Shown here piece by piece: positions 29,160-37,876 of a stretch of DNA of 64,000 bases. The position numbers and the translations under genes were made by a program. The DNA is from VXPQ01 sp964608315. GTDB taxonomy: Bacteria > Bacteroidota > Rhodothermia > Rhodothermales > VXPQ01. The notes under the pieces were generated by a model. The model did no database searches and was not told where the DNA came from. It was given only the letters and a program-made list of their open reading frames with translations. Within the stretch, counting starts at the first letter, position 1; each line of letters opens with the position of its first letter. Location: the NCBI GenBank assembly GCA_964608315.1, contig CAZSNF010000003.1:144862-208861 (forward strand). The letters are read 5' to 3'.

Positions 29160-30635
29160 ATGCCTCCTGCCCCGCTCCACCATTATATAAAAGGCGACTG
29201 GCGACTCCGCAAGGAAAGCCCCCTGCTGGACGTACTGAATCCCGCCACGGCCACGCCGCTCGCGCGCGTCCCCCTCTCGTCGAAAGAGGAAATCGACCAG
29301 GCCGTACAGGCGGCGCACAAGGCGTTCCCTGCATGGCGGGCGACGCCGATCACGGAACGCATACAACGCCTCTTCCGGCTCAAGCAACTGCTGGAGGAAC
29401 ACGCCGAGGACCTGGCCCGAACGATCACGAACGAATGCGGCAAGACCTTCCGGGAAAGCCTGGGCGAACTCCGGCGGGGCATAGAAAACGTGGAGGTGGC
29501 CATCGGGACGCCCATCCTCATGCAGGGCGTGAACAACGAGGACATTGCGCGCGGCATCGACGAGCATATGATCCGGCAACCGCTGGGCGTTACGGCAGCC
29601 ATCACCCCTTTTAATTTTCCGGGCATGATTCCCCTCTGGTTCCTGCCCTACGCCGTCGCCACGGGCAATTGCTTCGTCCTGAAGCCGAGCGAGCGCGTCC
29701 CCATGACCAGCGCCCGCCTTTTCGACCTGATCGACGAATGCGATTTTCCGCCGGGCGTACTGCAACTCGTGCACGGAGGCAAGGACGCCGTAGACGCGCT
29801 CCTCGACCACCCGCTGGTCCGGGCCGTGAGTTTCGTCGGTTCCACGCCGGTCGCGCGCTATATCTACAGCCGCGCGGCTGCTTCGGGAAAACGCGCCCAA
29901 TGCCAGGGCGGCGCGAAAAATCCGGTGGTGATCATGCCGGACGCCGACATGGACATGACCACGCAAATCATGGCGGACTCCGCCTTCGGGTGCGCCGGAC
30001 AGCGATGCCTCGCCGCTTCGGTAGCCGTAACGGTAGGCAAAGCAGGCAAGGAATTCGCCGAACGCATCGCCGAGGCCGCCGCCGCGCGCCGGGTGGGCTA
30101 CGGACTGGACGAGGACGCACAAATGGGACCCGTGATTTCCGACCAAAGCAGACAGCGCATCGAAGGGCTTATCGAAACAGGCGCCAGAGAAGGCGCCCGG
30201 GTCGTGGTGGACGGACGCGGCAAGCAGGTCGGAGGCTACGAAGACGGGTATTTCCTTTTTCCCTCCGTGCTTTCGGACATTCCCCCCGGCGGCACGCTAT
30301 CGCGAATCGAGGTTTTCGGTCCGGTGCTGAGCCTCTCCCATGTCGAGACGCTCAACGAAGCGATTCAGTTCGTAAATGATCGCGCCTACGGAAACATGGC
30401 CTGCATCTTCACGAGCAGCGGGGCCTCTGCGCGGCAATTCCGCCAGGAAGCAGACGCCGGCAACATCGGCGTGAATATCGGCGTGGCCGCGCCGATGGCC
30501 TTTTTCCCGTTCAGCGGATGGAACGAAAGCTTCTTCGGAGACTTGCATGCGCAGTCCCGGCACGGCGTGGAGTTCTACACGCAAACGAAAGTGGTCGTGG
30601 AGCGCTGGCCAAGCGAATGGACCCGCGCCTTTTGA
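29160..30635 (+). CDS. iolA: methylmalonate/malonate semialdehyde dehydrogenase (CoA-acylating)
   Basis: 491 residues, typical for the MmsA/IolA branch of the aldehyde dehydrogenase superfamily. Start at ATG 29160 (MPPAPLHHYIKGDW), where homology begins. Signatures: AAITPFNFPGMIPLWFLPYA, FVGSTPVARYIYSRA, the branch-typical CQGGAKNPVVIMPDAD, and the catalytic-cysteine region GCAGQRCLA. C-terminal FPFSGWNESFFGDLHAQSRHGVEFYTQTK is characteristic. It converts malonate or methylmalonate semialdehyde to acetyl- or propionyl-CoA with NAD+. The following kinase and aldolase would supply malonate semialdehyde, as in inositol degradation. Confidence 0.92.
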   Translation: MPPAPLHHYIKGDWRLRKESPLLDVLNPATATPLARVPLSSKEEIDQAVQAAHKAFPAWRATPITERIQRLFRLKQLLEEHAEDLARTITNECGKTFRESLGELRRGIENVEVAIGTPILMQGVNNEDIARGIDEHMIRQPLGVTAAITPFNFPGMIPLWFLPYAVATGNCFVLKPSERVPMTSARLFDLIDECDFPPGVLQLVHGGKDAVDALLDHPLVRAVSFVGSTPVARYIYSRAAASGKRAQCQGGAKNPVVIMPDADMDMTTQIMADSAFGCAGQRCLAASVAVTVGKAGKEFAERIAEAAAARRVGYGLDEDAQMGPVISDQSRQRIEGLIETGAREGARVVVDGRGKQVGGYEDGYFLFPSVLSDIPPGGTLSRIEVFGPVLSLSHVETLNEAIQFVNDRAYGNMACIFTSSGASARQFRQEADAGNIGVNIGVAAPMAFFPFSGWNESFFGDLHAQSRHGVEFYTQTKVVVERWPSEWTRAF

Positions 30636-30696
30636 CTTTCCTTTACCGCGGCGGGCTTTCCCGACTGATTTTTTCTGGCTGATTTTTCCGGCGGAC

Positions 30697-31656
30697 ATGT
30701 CCGAACGAACTTTTGACGTCATCAGTCTGGGACGGCTGGCGATCGACCTGTACGCCGACGAGATCGGCGTGGAACTGTCCCGCGTACGGCATTTCAGCGT
30801 CTACGCCGGAGGATGTCCCGCCAATTTCGCCACCGGCGCGGCGCGGCTCGGCCTGCGCGTAGCCATGGCGTCCCGCATCGGCGCGGACGGCCTGAGCGAT
30901 GGCCTGATCGACTTTCTGACGAACGAGGGCGTCGATACCCGGTATGTCGCGCGCGATCCGGAGCGCCTGACCGGGCTGGCCTTCCTGGGCATCTTGCCCC
31001 CGGACACGTTCCCGCTCGTCTACTACCGCCCCGATCCGGCCGATATGCACATGACGGCAGAGGATATGGAGACGGTCGCTTTCGAAGACGCCAAAGCGCT
31101 TTTCGTCGCCGGGACCCGGTTCAGCGGCGAACCTGCCCGCAGCGCTGCGCTCGCAGCGATGGAGCGCGCCCGCGCGGCGGGAACCCGGGTCGTGCTGGAC
31201 ATCGACCGGCGCCCCACGCTCTGGGCGGACCTCGACGCCTTCGGAAAGCATCTGCGCGAAGCGCTTCCCCTGACGGATATCGCCATGGGAACGGAGGACG
31301 AAATCATGGCCGCCGCCGACCGGGCCAGCGTGGACGAAGCCATCCCCGTACTGCTCGACCTCGCGCGGCAAGCCGTCGCCGTAAAACGCGGAGCAAGCGG
31401 GTCGGAAGTGCATACCAGAGAGGGCGACGTCTGCCGGGCGCCCCCGTTTTCCGTGAAAACGCTCAATGTGCTGGGCGCCGGGGACGCCTGGGCCGCCGGA
31501 TTCGTCTACGCCTGGTTGCAGGGGTGGCCATGGGAAAAATGCGCCCGGTTCGGCAACGCCACCGGAGCCATCGTCGTAACGCGCCACGCCTGCGCAAACG
31601 ACATGCCCACGCGGGAAGAAGCAACTTCCTTTATCGAGGAGCAAGGGGGATTGTGA
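30697..31656 (+). CDS. iolC: PfkB-family kinase, 5-dehydro-2-deoxygluconokinase-like
   Basis: 319 residues. Ribokinase-fold motifs: N-terminal DVISLGRLAIDLYADEIG, YAGGCPANFATGAARLG, and the catalytic/anion-hole motif LGAGDAWAAGF. The segment VVLDIDRRPTLW matches the DLDYRPVLW-type motif of IolC kinases, which phosphorylate 2-deoxy-5-keto-D-gluconate in inositol catabolism. Starts 61 nt after iolA, and its stop overlaps the ATG of the aldolase by 1 nt, so the three genes form an operon. Other PfkB sugar-acid kinases remain possible. Confidence 0.82.
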   Translation: MSERTFDVISLGRLAIDLYADEIGVELSRVRHFSVYAGGCPANFATGAARLGLRVAMASRIGADGLSDGLIDFLTNEGVDTRYVARDPERLTGLAFLGILPPDTFPLVYYRPDPADMHMTAEDMETVAFEDAKALFVAGTRFSGEPARSAALAAMERARAAGTRVVLDIDRRPTLWADLDAFGKHLREALPLTDIAMGTEDEIMAAADRASVDEAIPVLLDLARQAVAVKRGASGSEVHTREGDVCRAPPFSVKTLNVLGAGDAWAAGFVYAWLQGWPWEKCARFGNATGAIVVTRHACANDMPTREEATSFIEEQGGL

Positions 31657-32648
31657 TGGGGACCGCACCCATTCGGGAAGAACAGGCAGACCGGGCAAGC
31701 CGCAAGAACGGAAATCCTGAGGCCCGGCCCGCGGAGCGCCGGGCGATCGAACGGCATTTGGGCCGGTGCGCGGGGACGGCGGGCGCGTTCGCGGTACTCG
31801 CCATCGATCACCGGGCCAATCTCGCAGAGGATATGGCGAAGGCGCGGGGCCGTCCGACAAGCAGGCAAGACTTGCTGGCCTTCAAGCGGGCGGCGATCCG
31901 GGGACTTGCCGGTTCGTACAGCGCCGTGCTGACCGATCCGGAATACGGATTTCCCGCACTCTCGGACATGGCGGATTGGCCCGGAGGCCAACCCGGCCTC
32001 CTTGCCCCGCTGGAAGTCACCGACTACGAAGCCCACCCAAGCCGGCGGGAAACGAAGTTCATCGAAAACTGGGGGGTAGAGGAAATCGTCCGTTGCGGCG
32101 GCAACGGCGCGAAATTGCTGTTGTTTTTTCACCCGGAGGCCCGGCGCGCCGCCGCGCAAACGGAACTGGTCGACCGGATCGGGGCGCAATGCCGCGCCTG
32201 CGAGCTGCCCTTTTTTCTGGAACCGGTGGCCTGCTCGCTCGACCCCGACCAGGCGCTTTCCAATGAAGAACGCGCACAGGTCACGGTGGAAACCGCCCGG
32301 CATTTTTCGCAACGCAGCGTGGATGTGCTCAAACTGCCGTTCCCTTTGAATCCCGACGCCTCTGCCGACGCCTGGGGACCGGCGCTCCGGGACCTCGACG
32401 CGGCCTGCGCGGTCCCGTGGACGCTGTTGAGCGGAGGCGTATCGTTCGAATTGTTCGCAGAGCAGGCGGAAGCGGCCTGCCGGGCCGGCGCCAGCGGGGT
32501 CATCGCCGGGCGGGCCGTCTGGGGCGAGGGGGCGGCGCTGGAAGGCAAGGATCTGAGCGCTTTCATGAAAACCACCGCCCGCCAGCGCATGGAAACGCTC
32601 GCCGCGCTGTGCAAGCGGTGCGGGACTCCCTGGCGCGCACGGTCGTAG
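31656..32648 (+). CDS. LacD/YihT-like class I aldolase
   Basis: 330 residues. Pattern of the DeoC/LacD TIM-barrel aldolases: AVLAIDHRANL near the N-terminus, SAVLTDPEYG, PFFLEPVACSLD, a candidate Schiff-base lysine in VDVLKLPFPLN, and WTLLSGGVSFELFAEQ followed by AGASGVIAGRAVWGE. LacD and YihT cleave tagatose-1,6-bisphosphate and sulfofructose-1-phosphate. In this operon, between an IolC-like kinase and IolA, the expected substrate is 2-deoxy-5-keto-gluconate-6-phosphate, giving DHAP and malonate semialdehyde (inference). The stop codon is followed by a MITE-like repeat. Confidence 0.75.
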   Translation: MGTAPIREEQADRASRKNGNPEARPAERRAIERHLGRCAGTAGAFAVLAIDHRANLAEDMAKARGRPTSRQDLLAFKRAAIRGLAGSYSAVLTDPEYGFPALSDMADWPGGQPGLLAPLEVTDYEAHPSRRETKFIENWGVEEIVRCGGNGAKLLLFFHPEARRAAAQTELVDRIGAQCRACELPFFLEPVACSLDPDQALSNEERAQVTVETARHFSQRSVDVLKLPFPLNPDASADAWGPALRDLDAACAVPWTLLSGGVSFELFAEQAEAACRAGASGVIAGRAVWGEGAALEGKDLSAFMKTTARQRMETLAALCKRCGTPWRARS

Positions 32649-32667
32649 CGTTCCGAACTGTCCTGAG

Positions 32668-32867
32668 AACACGCTGATCAAAAGATGCGCCGATTAGGGC
32701 CTGTGGGGCGCCTTTGAGCGAAACATCGGGCCCCCAATACCCCTCCGGCCCATCGTCTGCGCACCCTTATGTATTCGCGAAAAGGCGCCCCACAGACCCG
32801 TTCCACACTGGGCCAGCGCACCCCTCCCAGCCTCTGAACTTCGCAGATTTAATCAGAGTATCCTTAA
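32668..32867. repeat. MITE-like element carrying the hairpin element, inverted orientation
   Basis: Variant end ACACGCTGATCAAAAG at 32669 and full end ATTTAATCAGAGTATCC at 32849-32865, with CCTCTGAACTT (inverse of AAGTTCAGAGG) just inside. It encloses 32697-32799, the second copy of the hairpin element of 28537-28642. The element lies 33 bp upstream of the uxaE start, where it could affect transcription. Confidence 0.7.
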
Positions 32868-32900
32868 TCAGAATATCCATACATATCCATCAGTAACGGG

Positions 32901-34271
32901 ATGACGACGAAAAACTCCTTTTCCATCGTCCGGCGCGGCGCCGAACGCCTGCTGCGCATTACGGGAGCCCCCCCGGACGGATTCGAGGGCGAACGATCCG
33001 CAGACGGACTGCGCGGCCCCCTCAATGCGCGCAACGCCAGGGCCCTTCGGGAAACGCTCCCCTGGACGGCCCCGCAACTTGCGGGGCTGCGCAAATCGTT
33101 CGGTTTCGGCGACCGGCTGGGCCTCGCCACGCCCGGCCATCTCGACGCGCTCCGCAACCTGCCGGAAAGCGGCTTTTTTCCGGTCCTCGCGCAGCAATCC
33201 ATGCGCGAAATGGCGCGCGCCCGGCGCAGTCCGCAGCAAGTCCTCGACGACGTAACCTGGACCGTGCTCGAAACCGGATACCGGGACGGCTATGGCTGCG
33301 ACGCGGATCATGTCAAGACCGAGGCCGAAATAGACCGGTGCATCGACGCGGGATTCATCGGCTTTACGCTGGACCCGGGGCAATATGTGCGCCCCGCCGC
33401 CGATACGGAAGACGCCGCCGCGCTTTGGAGTCTCTTTGCGGAGCTGCCCTGGAGCATCCTCGAGAGCAACCCGAGGAATCATCTGCAACGGTACGTGAGC
33501 GGACCGGAGGCGGACGGCGCGCTTCCCGAAGAAACCTTTTTGCGGGCGGCTTGCAAATATGGCGCGGCGCTGGCGCGCGCAGCCCGGCTCCATGCGCACC
33601 TGCGCAGCCGGTTCGGCGACGCCCCCTTCGACCTCGAAATCTCGGTTGACGAAACGGATACCCCCACCACCCCCGCACAGCATCGGTTCATTGCGCTGGA
33701 ACTGCATCGGCTCGGCATTTCGTTTATCGGGCTGGCGCCCCGGTTCGTCGGAGATTTTTACAAGGGCGTGGATTATGCGGGAGATACGGAGGCCTTCGCC
33801 CGGGACTACGCCGCGCACGCCGCAATCGCAGAAGAACTGGGGCCTTACAAACTGAGCGTACATTCCGGCAGCGACAAACTGGCCATCTACCCGTACATCC
33901 AGCAGCGTACGCCGGAATACGTCCACGTCAAAACGTCCGGCACGAGTTGGCTGGAAGCGCTGCGCGTGATTGCGCGTCATGCGCCCGGCCTTTTCCGCCG
34001 CATCCTGGACCTGGCCATGGACGGCTACGCCGAAAACCGCCAGAGTTACCACCTCGACGGACGGGTGGAATGCATCCCGCGCGTGTCCGACGACGCCTTG
34101 CCCACCCTGCTCGACGACCATCACGCCCGGCAGGTCGTGCATGTGGCGTTCGGCCCCGTCCTCGAACAGTACTACGACGAGGCGTACGCGGCGCTCGCCG
34201 AATACGACGAAGCGCATCGGGAGGGCGTCCGGCGGCATTTCGAAAAGCACCTCGCCCCGTTCCGGGGGTGA
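32901..34271 (+). CDS. uxaE: tagaturonate epimerase family protein
   Basis: 456 residues. The family-typical segment FGFGDRLGLATPGHLDAL occurs near residue 75. It continues with DDVTWTVLETGYRDGYGCDADHVKTEAEID, EISVDETDTPTTPAQH, GLAPRFVGDFYKGVDY, KLSVHSGSDKLAIYP and VHVKTSGTSWLEALR, compatible with a TIM-barrel sugar epimerase with His/Asp/Glu metal ligands. UxaE interconverts D-tagaturonate and D-fructuronate in hexuronate catabolism. The last 27 codons (RRHFEKHLAPFRG end) are repeated twice downstream, at 35390 and 37714, in a non-coding context. Confidence 0.82.
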   Translation: MTTKNSFSIVRRGAERLLRITGAPPDGFEGERSADGLRGPLNARNARALRETLPWTAPQLAGLRKSFGFGDRLGLATPGHLDALRNLPESGFFPVLAQQSMREMARARRSPQQVLDDVTWTVLETGYRDGYGCDADHVKTEAEIDRCIDAGFIGFTLDPGQYVRPAADTEDAAALWSLFAELPWSILESNPRNHLQRYVSGPEADGALPEETFLRAACKYGAALARAARLHAHLRSRFGDAPFDLEISVDETDTPTTPAQHRFIALELHRLGISFIGLAPRFVGDFYKGVDYAGDTEAFARDYAAHAAIAEELGPYKLSVHSGSDKLAIYPYIQQRTPEYVHVKTSGTSWLEALRVIARHAPGLFRRILDLAMDGYAENRQSYHLDGRVECIPRVSDDALPTLLDDHHARQVVHVAFGPVLEQYYDEAYAALAEYDEAHREGVRRHFEKHLAPFRG

Positions 34272-34537
34272 GTTCTCCTTCCTCTCCGGGCATTGATGCA
34301 GTAGCCCGTGCAAGGCAACCCAATGCGAAAAGACGCTATTTCCGGACCGCGCAAGAGCGCCTCCTGGGAAACGCCGATACAGGCATGCTCGGACAGGCCT
34401 GTTTCCGAATCCCAAAATAGCGCGTCCGCTAGGGCCGTACGCCCGGATATTTACCTGTTACCCTTCTGGATACAATGCATATCAATTAATAACTGATATG
34501 AAGTCATTTTATAATTGATCCAGCGTCAATTACTAAT
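34229..34537. repeat. uxaE-3'-end repeat, copy 1 (native gene end)
   Basis: Contains the last 43 bp of uxaE, a 150-bp GC-rich block (starting GAGTTCTCCTTCCTCTCCGG, ending CCGAATCCCAAAATA) and a 57-bp AT-rich block (34481-34537) with the palindrome TTAATAACTGAT. Copy 2 (35390-35699) matches over its whole length. Homology with copy 3 extends left to 34191 inside uxaE. The interval 34538-34660 contains no gene. Confidence 0.85.
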
Positions 34538-34660
34538 AGAACGCGCCCCTGAAAGCGGCCTGCGCGCCCGCAGAAGCGCAAAGAGGACCAAGACAGAGAA
34601 TGGCACGGAGCGCCCTGGAACGCCTCACGGGGCGTTTGCGGGCGTTTCAGCGCGGGCGGG

Positions 34661-35128
34661 TTACGGCGAAAACAGAAAACGGATTGCGGCGAGCAAGAGA
34701 CCCGTATAAACGAAGCCTGCCCCGATTATCCAGCGCACAAGGCGGACTTCAAGGGAGTTTATTTCGGCGCGGAGTTCGCTGCGAACAAACTCTTTCGTTG
34801 CAAGGTCGTCCTGCTTCTGTTCGACGGCGGCGGGCGGCGACTTGCCGGGTAATCTTGAGGGTTCGATACGGTTTTTCGGAATCTACGGCGCGAGAGAGGA
34901 AGCAAACGCGTCGTTTTGGACGGGCACAACGACCGAATCCACCTGGACGGGCGCAATCACAGACAACACGCCTTCAATCCGCGCAAGGCGCGTGTCCATA
35001 TCATCGACCTTGTTTTCCAGCGCGTCCATGCGGGCCGGAATCCGCCAGAAGTGCACCGCCATTGCAATAACCGTTACCACGGTTACAGCTATTCCGATCA
35101 GGCTCGCATACTGGATAGCCCTTTTCAT
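34661..35128 (-). pseudogene. two-TM coiled-coil protein split by an in-frame TAG
   Basis: The first 81 codons (from ATG 35128) encode one TM helix (ASLIGIAVTVVTVIAMAV) and a coiled coil (MDALENKVDDMDTRLARIEG), ending at TAG 34885-34883. The same frame stays open for 73 more codons to TAA at 34661, encoding KEFVRSELRAEINSLEVRLV and a second TM helix (WIIGAGFVYTGLLLAAIRFL). No ATG, GTG or TTG precedes that second part, so it can only be read through the amber codon or is dead. The intact relative at 51550-51891 has TM, linker, KDFVRAEINAVRLEIS, TM in a single frame. Cargo of the first repeat interval; function unknown. Confidence 0.6.
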
Positions 35129-35234
35129 CTCGCCCTGTGGTCTCCTGGTCTTCTGTTGTCCCCTGGTCTTTTGACGGTTGCGCCCGGCTTTTGTTGCCGC
35201 AGGTCGAGCGCAACCGTTAAAATACGGAAAGGGA

Positions 35235-35265
35235 CAAAAATATATTCTTTTTTACGGTTTCACAA
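35235..35265 (-). promoter_or_regulatory. consensus Bacteroidota promoter for the split coiled-coil gene
   Basis: On the minus strand TTG at 35265-35263, a 20-nt spacer and TATTTTTG at 35242-35235, an exact match to TAnnTTTG. It lies 107 nt upstream of the ATG at 35128. A well-kept promoter argues that the first half at least is expressed. The rest of 35129-35389 has no gene. Confidence 0.6.
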
Positions 35266-35389
35266 TATTTTTTGCAAGTTGTTGTTTTTTAGATATTTAA
35301 GGAGGCTTTCTCTCGGCGTTTTCATATGCTCCCGCAATGGGGAAAATCCACAACCGGAAAGAATGGAAGCGCACACGTCAAACGGTATT

Positions 35390-35699
35390 CCGGCGGCATT
35401 TCGAAAAACACCTTGCGCTGTTCCGGGGGTGAGTTCTCCTTCCTCTCCGGGCATTTATGCAGTAGCCCGTGCAAGGCAACCCAATGCGAAAAGACGCTAT
35501 TTCCGGACCGCGCAAGAGCGCCTCCTGGGAAACGCCGATACAGGCATGCTCGCTCCAGACCTGTTTCCGAATCCCAAAATAATTCGCCGTCGAGTGCCGT
35601 ACGCCCGGATATTCACCCTTTATCCCTCTGGATACAATACATATCAGTTAATAATTGATCTTAAATCATTTTATAATTGACTTAAAATCAATTATAAAA
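35390..35699. repeat. uxaE-3'-end repeat, copy 2
   Basis: Reproduces the final 43 bp of uxaE (CCGGCGGCATTTCGAAAAAC..., including the TGA context GGGGGTGAG), the 150-bp block and the AT-rich block (35643-35699, palindromic TCAGTTAATAATTGA). Near-identical to 34229-34537. The following 35700-35961 holds no gene that I can support; a 69-codon minus frame there is doubtful. Confidence 0.85.
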
Positions 35700-35961
35700 A
35701 TGCTATAGGATATTGCCCGGTCGGTCCGAAGCATGTTTGAACGGTCCCTCAGGAAACCTTGCGCCGCATGCGTTGTTTTGCTTCATTCCGTACCTTGCGC
35801 CAGGTTTCGGCGATTGCATCGGGCAAGGAGTACGCCGGGGGCCCGTCGCCGCGGGCAGGCAAACGATAAACCGCGCCTCGTTCTATCCCTGAACGGTCGC
35901 CCCTCTGCGCCAACAAAGAGCGGTCGTTGCGAAACGCTGACGGTAACCAACGATACATGAG

Positions 35962-37026
35962 ATGCTGAAGGACCTGAATCTACGCCGGTACCGCGGGTTC
36001 GAGTCGTACCGGTTGGCCGACTTGGCTCGCGTCAACCTGCTGGTTGGCAAGAACAACACAGGCAAGACATCGATTCTTGAGGCGGTCGAGCTCTTGCTGT
36101 CGGAAGGGGACCCTGCTGCATTGGTTGAATCTGCGAAGCGTCGCGGAGAATTCAGCATGGATTCGGCGTCCCGGGCCGATCTTGCCCACGTATTCTACGG
36201 TCACGAGTGCGCGCCAGGCGCCTTTTTCGAATTGTCTGCCGCCGACAGGTCGTCGCTTACGGGCAGGATATTGCTTCCCGAAGACAATCCGGAAAGTTGG
36301 CAAACAATGCGGGAGCGGCTCTGGATGCATGATCCCGATCCCGATAAAGAAATCGAAGCTACGTATGGGCTGTGCCTCGATATGGATTCGCAACGTCCCA
36401 CGATGCTTCCGCTCAGGGAGAACGGTTCGCTTATATATGGACCCTGGTCGCGCAGCCAGAGTAATGGGCGCGTTCGCAGTGCAGTCCATTTTCTCAATCT
36501 GAATTTGTCGTCCATGCAAAGCGCGTGGAACGGCGTACTGAAAGAGAAGCGCGAAAAGGAAATCGTCGAGGCAATGCGTATCCTGATGCCGCAAATAGAC
36601 TCCATTCAGTTCCAGGCCGGCGGGCGGCGGGAAAATATTCTCGTAGGAGAGGAGGGCGTCCAGATGCGCGTGCCCATAGGTAGCTACGGAGAAGGCATGC
36701 GGCGATTGCTGGCGATCAGCCTTGCCTTGGTGGGCGCCCAAAACGGATGCCTCCTGATTGACGAAATCGACACAGGGCTTCACTGGACGGTTATGGAGGA
36801 TATGTGGCGGCTCGTAGCGAAGGCCGCGCAACGCTACGACGTTCAGGTTTTTGCGACCACGCACAGTTACGATTGCATACGGGGGCTCGGTGCGCTGATT
36901 GAATCTCATCCGGACCTGTCGGAGTCCGTCGCCATTCAGAAGGTGCACCAATCATTGGAGCAGGCTGTCTGTGTTCCCGGGATGGATATCCCAACCGTAG
37001 TAGAACAGGATATCGAGGTTCGTTGA
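35962..37026 (+). CDS. AAA/ABC-type ATPase (AAA_15/OLD-like), putative defence protein
   Basis: 354 residues. N-terminal DLNLRRYRGFESYRL strand pair, Walker A LLVGKNNTGKTSILEA (residues about 25-40), C-terminal Walker B GCLLIDEIDTGLH, and the His switch VFATTHSYDCIRG. This is the SMC/RecF-like ATPase core of the AAA_15/AAA_21 group, as in OLD nucleases and PARIS AriA, but too short to include a fused TOPRIM nuclease. The next gene, 3 nt downstream, encodes a DUF3226 (TOPRIM-like) protein, so the pair probably forms a split two-component ATPase-effector module. Cargo between repeat copies 2 and 3. Defence function is inference. Confidence 0.82.
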   Translation: MLKDLNLRRYRGFESYRLADLARVNLLVGKNNTGKTSILEAVELLLSEGDPAALVESAKRRGEFSMDSASRADLAHVFYGHECAPGAFFELSAADRSSLTGRILLPEDNPESWQTMRERLWMHDPDPDKEIEATYGLCLDMDSQRPTMLPLRENGSLIYGPWSRSQSNGRVRSAVHFLNLNLSSMQSAWNGVLKEKREKEIVEAMRILMPQIDSIQFQAGGRRENILVGEEGVQMRVPIGSYGEGMRRLLAISLALVGAQNGCLLIDEIDTGLHWTVMEDMWRLVAKAAQRYDVQVFATTHSYDCIRGLGALIESHPDLSESVAIQKVHQSLEQAVCVPGMDIPTVVEQDIEVR

Positions 37027-37029
37027 GAG

Positions 37030-37692
37030 ATGCACCAGAGAGAACGCTCCATTCTTCGTGTAGAAGGTAGGGACGACAAGTATGTCATTGAGAATCTGCT
37101 GTCACGACACGAGATCGATCATTCAGGTGTTGAAATCAAATGGCCGGAAGAGGAAAATGAAGGTACCGGTGGCAAGGACAAGCTGCTGGACGGGATGAAG
37201 GTCGCGGTCACGACTAGCAACGACAAAGCGATCGGGTTTGTGCTGGACGCCAATGGCGCTCCTTTAGACTGTTGGCAAAGTATTTACAACCGGCTCCAGG
37301 GCATTGGTCTAACGCTACCGGATGAAATTCCCGAAGACGGTTTTGTGGGCTATACAAACACCTATAAGACCCGCGTAGGCGTGTGGCTGATGCCAGACAA
37401 TCGCCGAACAGGCGCTCTTGAGGGTTTTCTGCAAGACCTCGTTCCCGAAGGGGACGCCCTGCTCCAACTCGCCGAAAAATCGACAGAAAAGGCGAAGCAA
37501 GCAGGCGCCGCATTTCCAGACGCCGCACAGTCAAAGGCTATATTGCACACATGGCTGGCTTGGCAAGAACGCCCTGGAGTACCGTACGGTACTGCAATAA
37601 CCGCGAAGTATTTCCGGCGCGACAGTCCCGCCGCGCTTGCGTTCGTTAACTGGTTCAAGCGCGTGTTCCAGGACCCTGTGCCCGATCCGTGA
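37030..37692 (+). CDS. DUF3226 (TOPRIM-like) protein, partner of the ATPase
   Basis: 220 residues, starting 3 nt after the ATPase stop. Motifs of DUF3226: ILRVEGRDDKYVIENLL (TOPRIM-like acidic start), GFVLDANGAPLDCW (TOPRIM would have DxD), RVGVWLMPDNRRTGALEGFLQDLV, and a late HTWLAWQERPG...AITAKYF helix region. Related proteins accompany AAA ATPases in mobile regions; AriB of PARIS and OLD TOPRIM domains are functional analogues, not proven homologues. The second acidic motif is DAN rather than DxD, so nuclease activity is uncertain. Confidence 0.72.
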   Translation: MHQRERSILRVEGRDDKYVIENLLSRHEIDHSGVEIKWPEEENEGTGGKDKLLDGMKVAVTTSNDKAIGFVLDANGAPLDCWQSIYNRLQGIGLTLPDEIPEDGFVGYTNTYKTRVGVWLMPDNRRTGALEGFLQDLVPEGDALLQLAEKSTEKAKQAGAAFPDAAQSKAILHTWLAWQERPGVPYGTAITAKYFRRDSPAALAFVNWFKRVFQDPVPDP

Positions 37693-37713
37693 AAAAAGCG
37701 CCAGCGGCCCTTG

Positions 37714-37864
37714 GCGCTCGCCGAATACGCCGCTGCGCATCGGGAAGGCGTCCGCCGGCATTTCGAAAAACACCTGGCGCCGTTCCGGGGGTGAGGCGAA
37801 CAGGCGGATCAGTTAATAACTGACATTAAATCATTTTATAATTGACTTGAAATCAATTACTAAT
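37714..37864. repeat. uxaE-3'-end repeat, copy 3 (short form)
   Basis: 37714-37795 matches the last 82 bp of uxaE (GCGCTCGCCGAATACG to GGGGGTGAG) at about 90% identity by eye. After 12 bp comes the AT-rich block 37808-37864 (perfect palindrome ATCAGTTAATAACTGA). The 150-bp middle block of copies 1 and 2 is missing. It closes the array on the right. Confidence 0.82.
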
Positions 37865-37876
37865 CGCCGCTCCCCG

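Noticed and set aside
35749..35958. A 69-codon minus-strand frame before the ATPase gene
   Set aside because: Only the last 25 codons look protein-like, and it overlaps the expected promoter region of the ATPase; too weak to call.
34481..37864. Integron attC sites for the palindromic AT-rich blocks
   Set aside because: Core-site motifs (RYYYAAC/GTTRRRY) are not present and no integron integrase is near.
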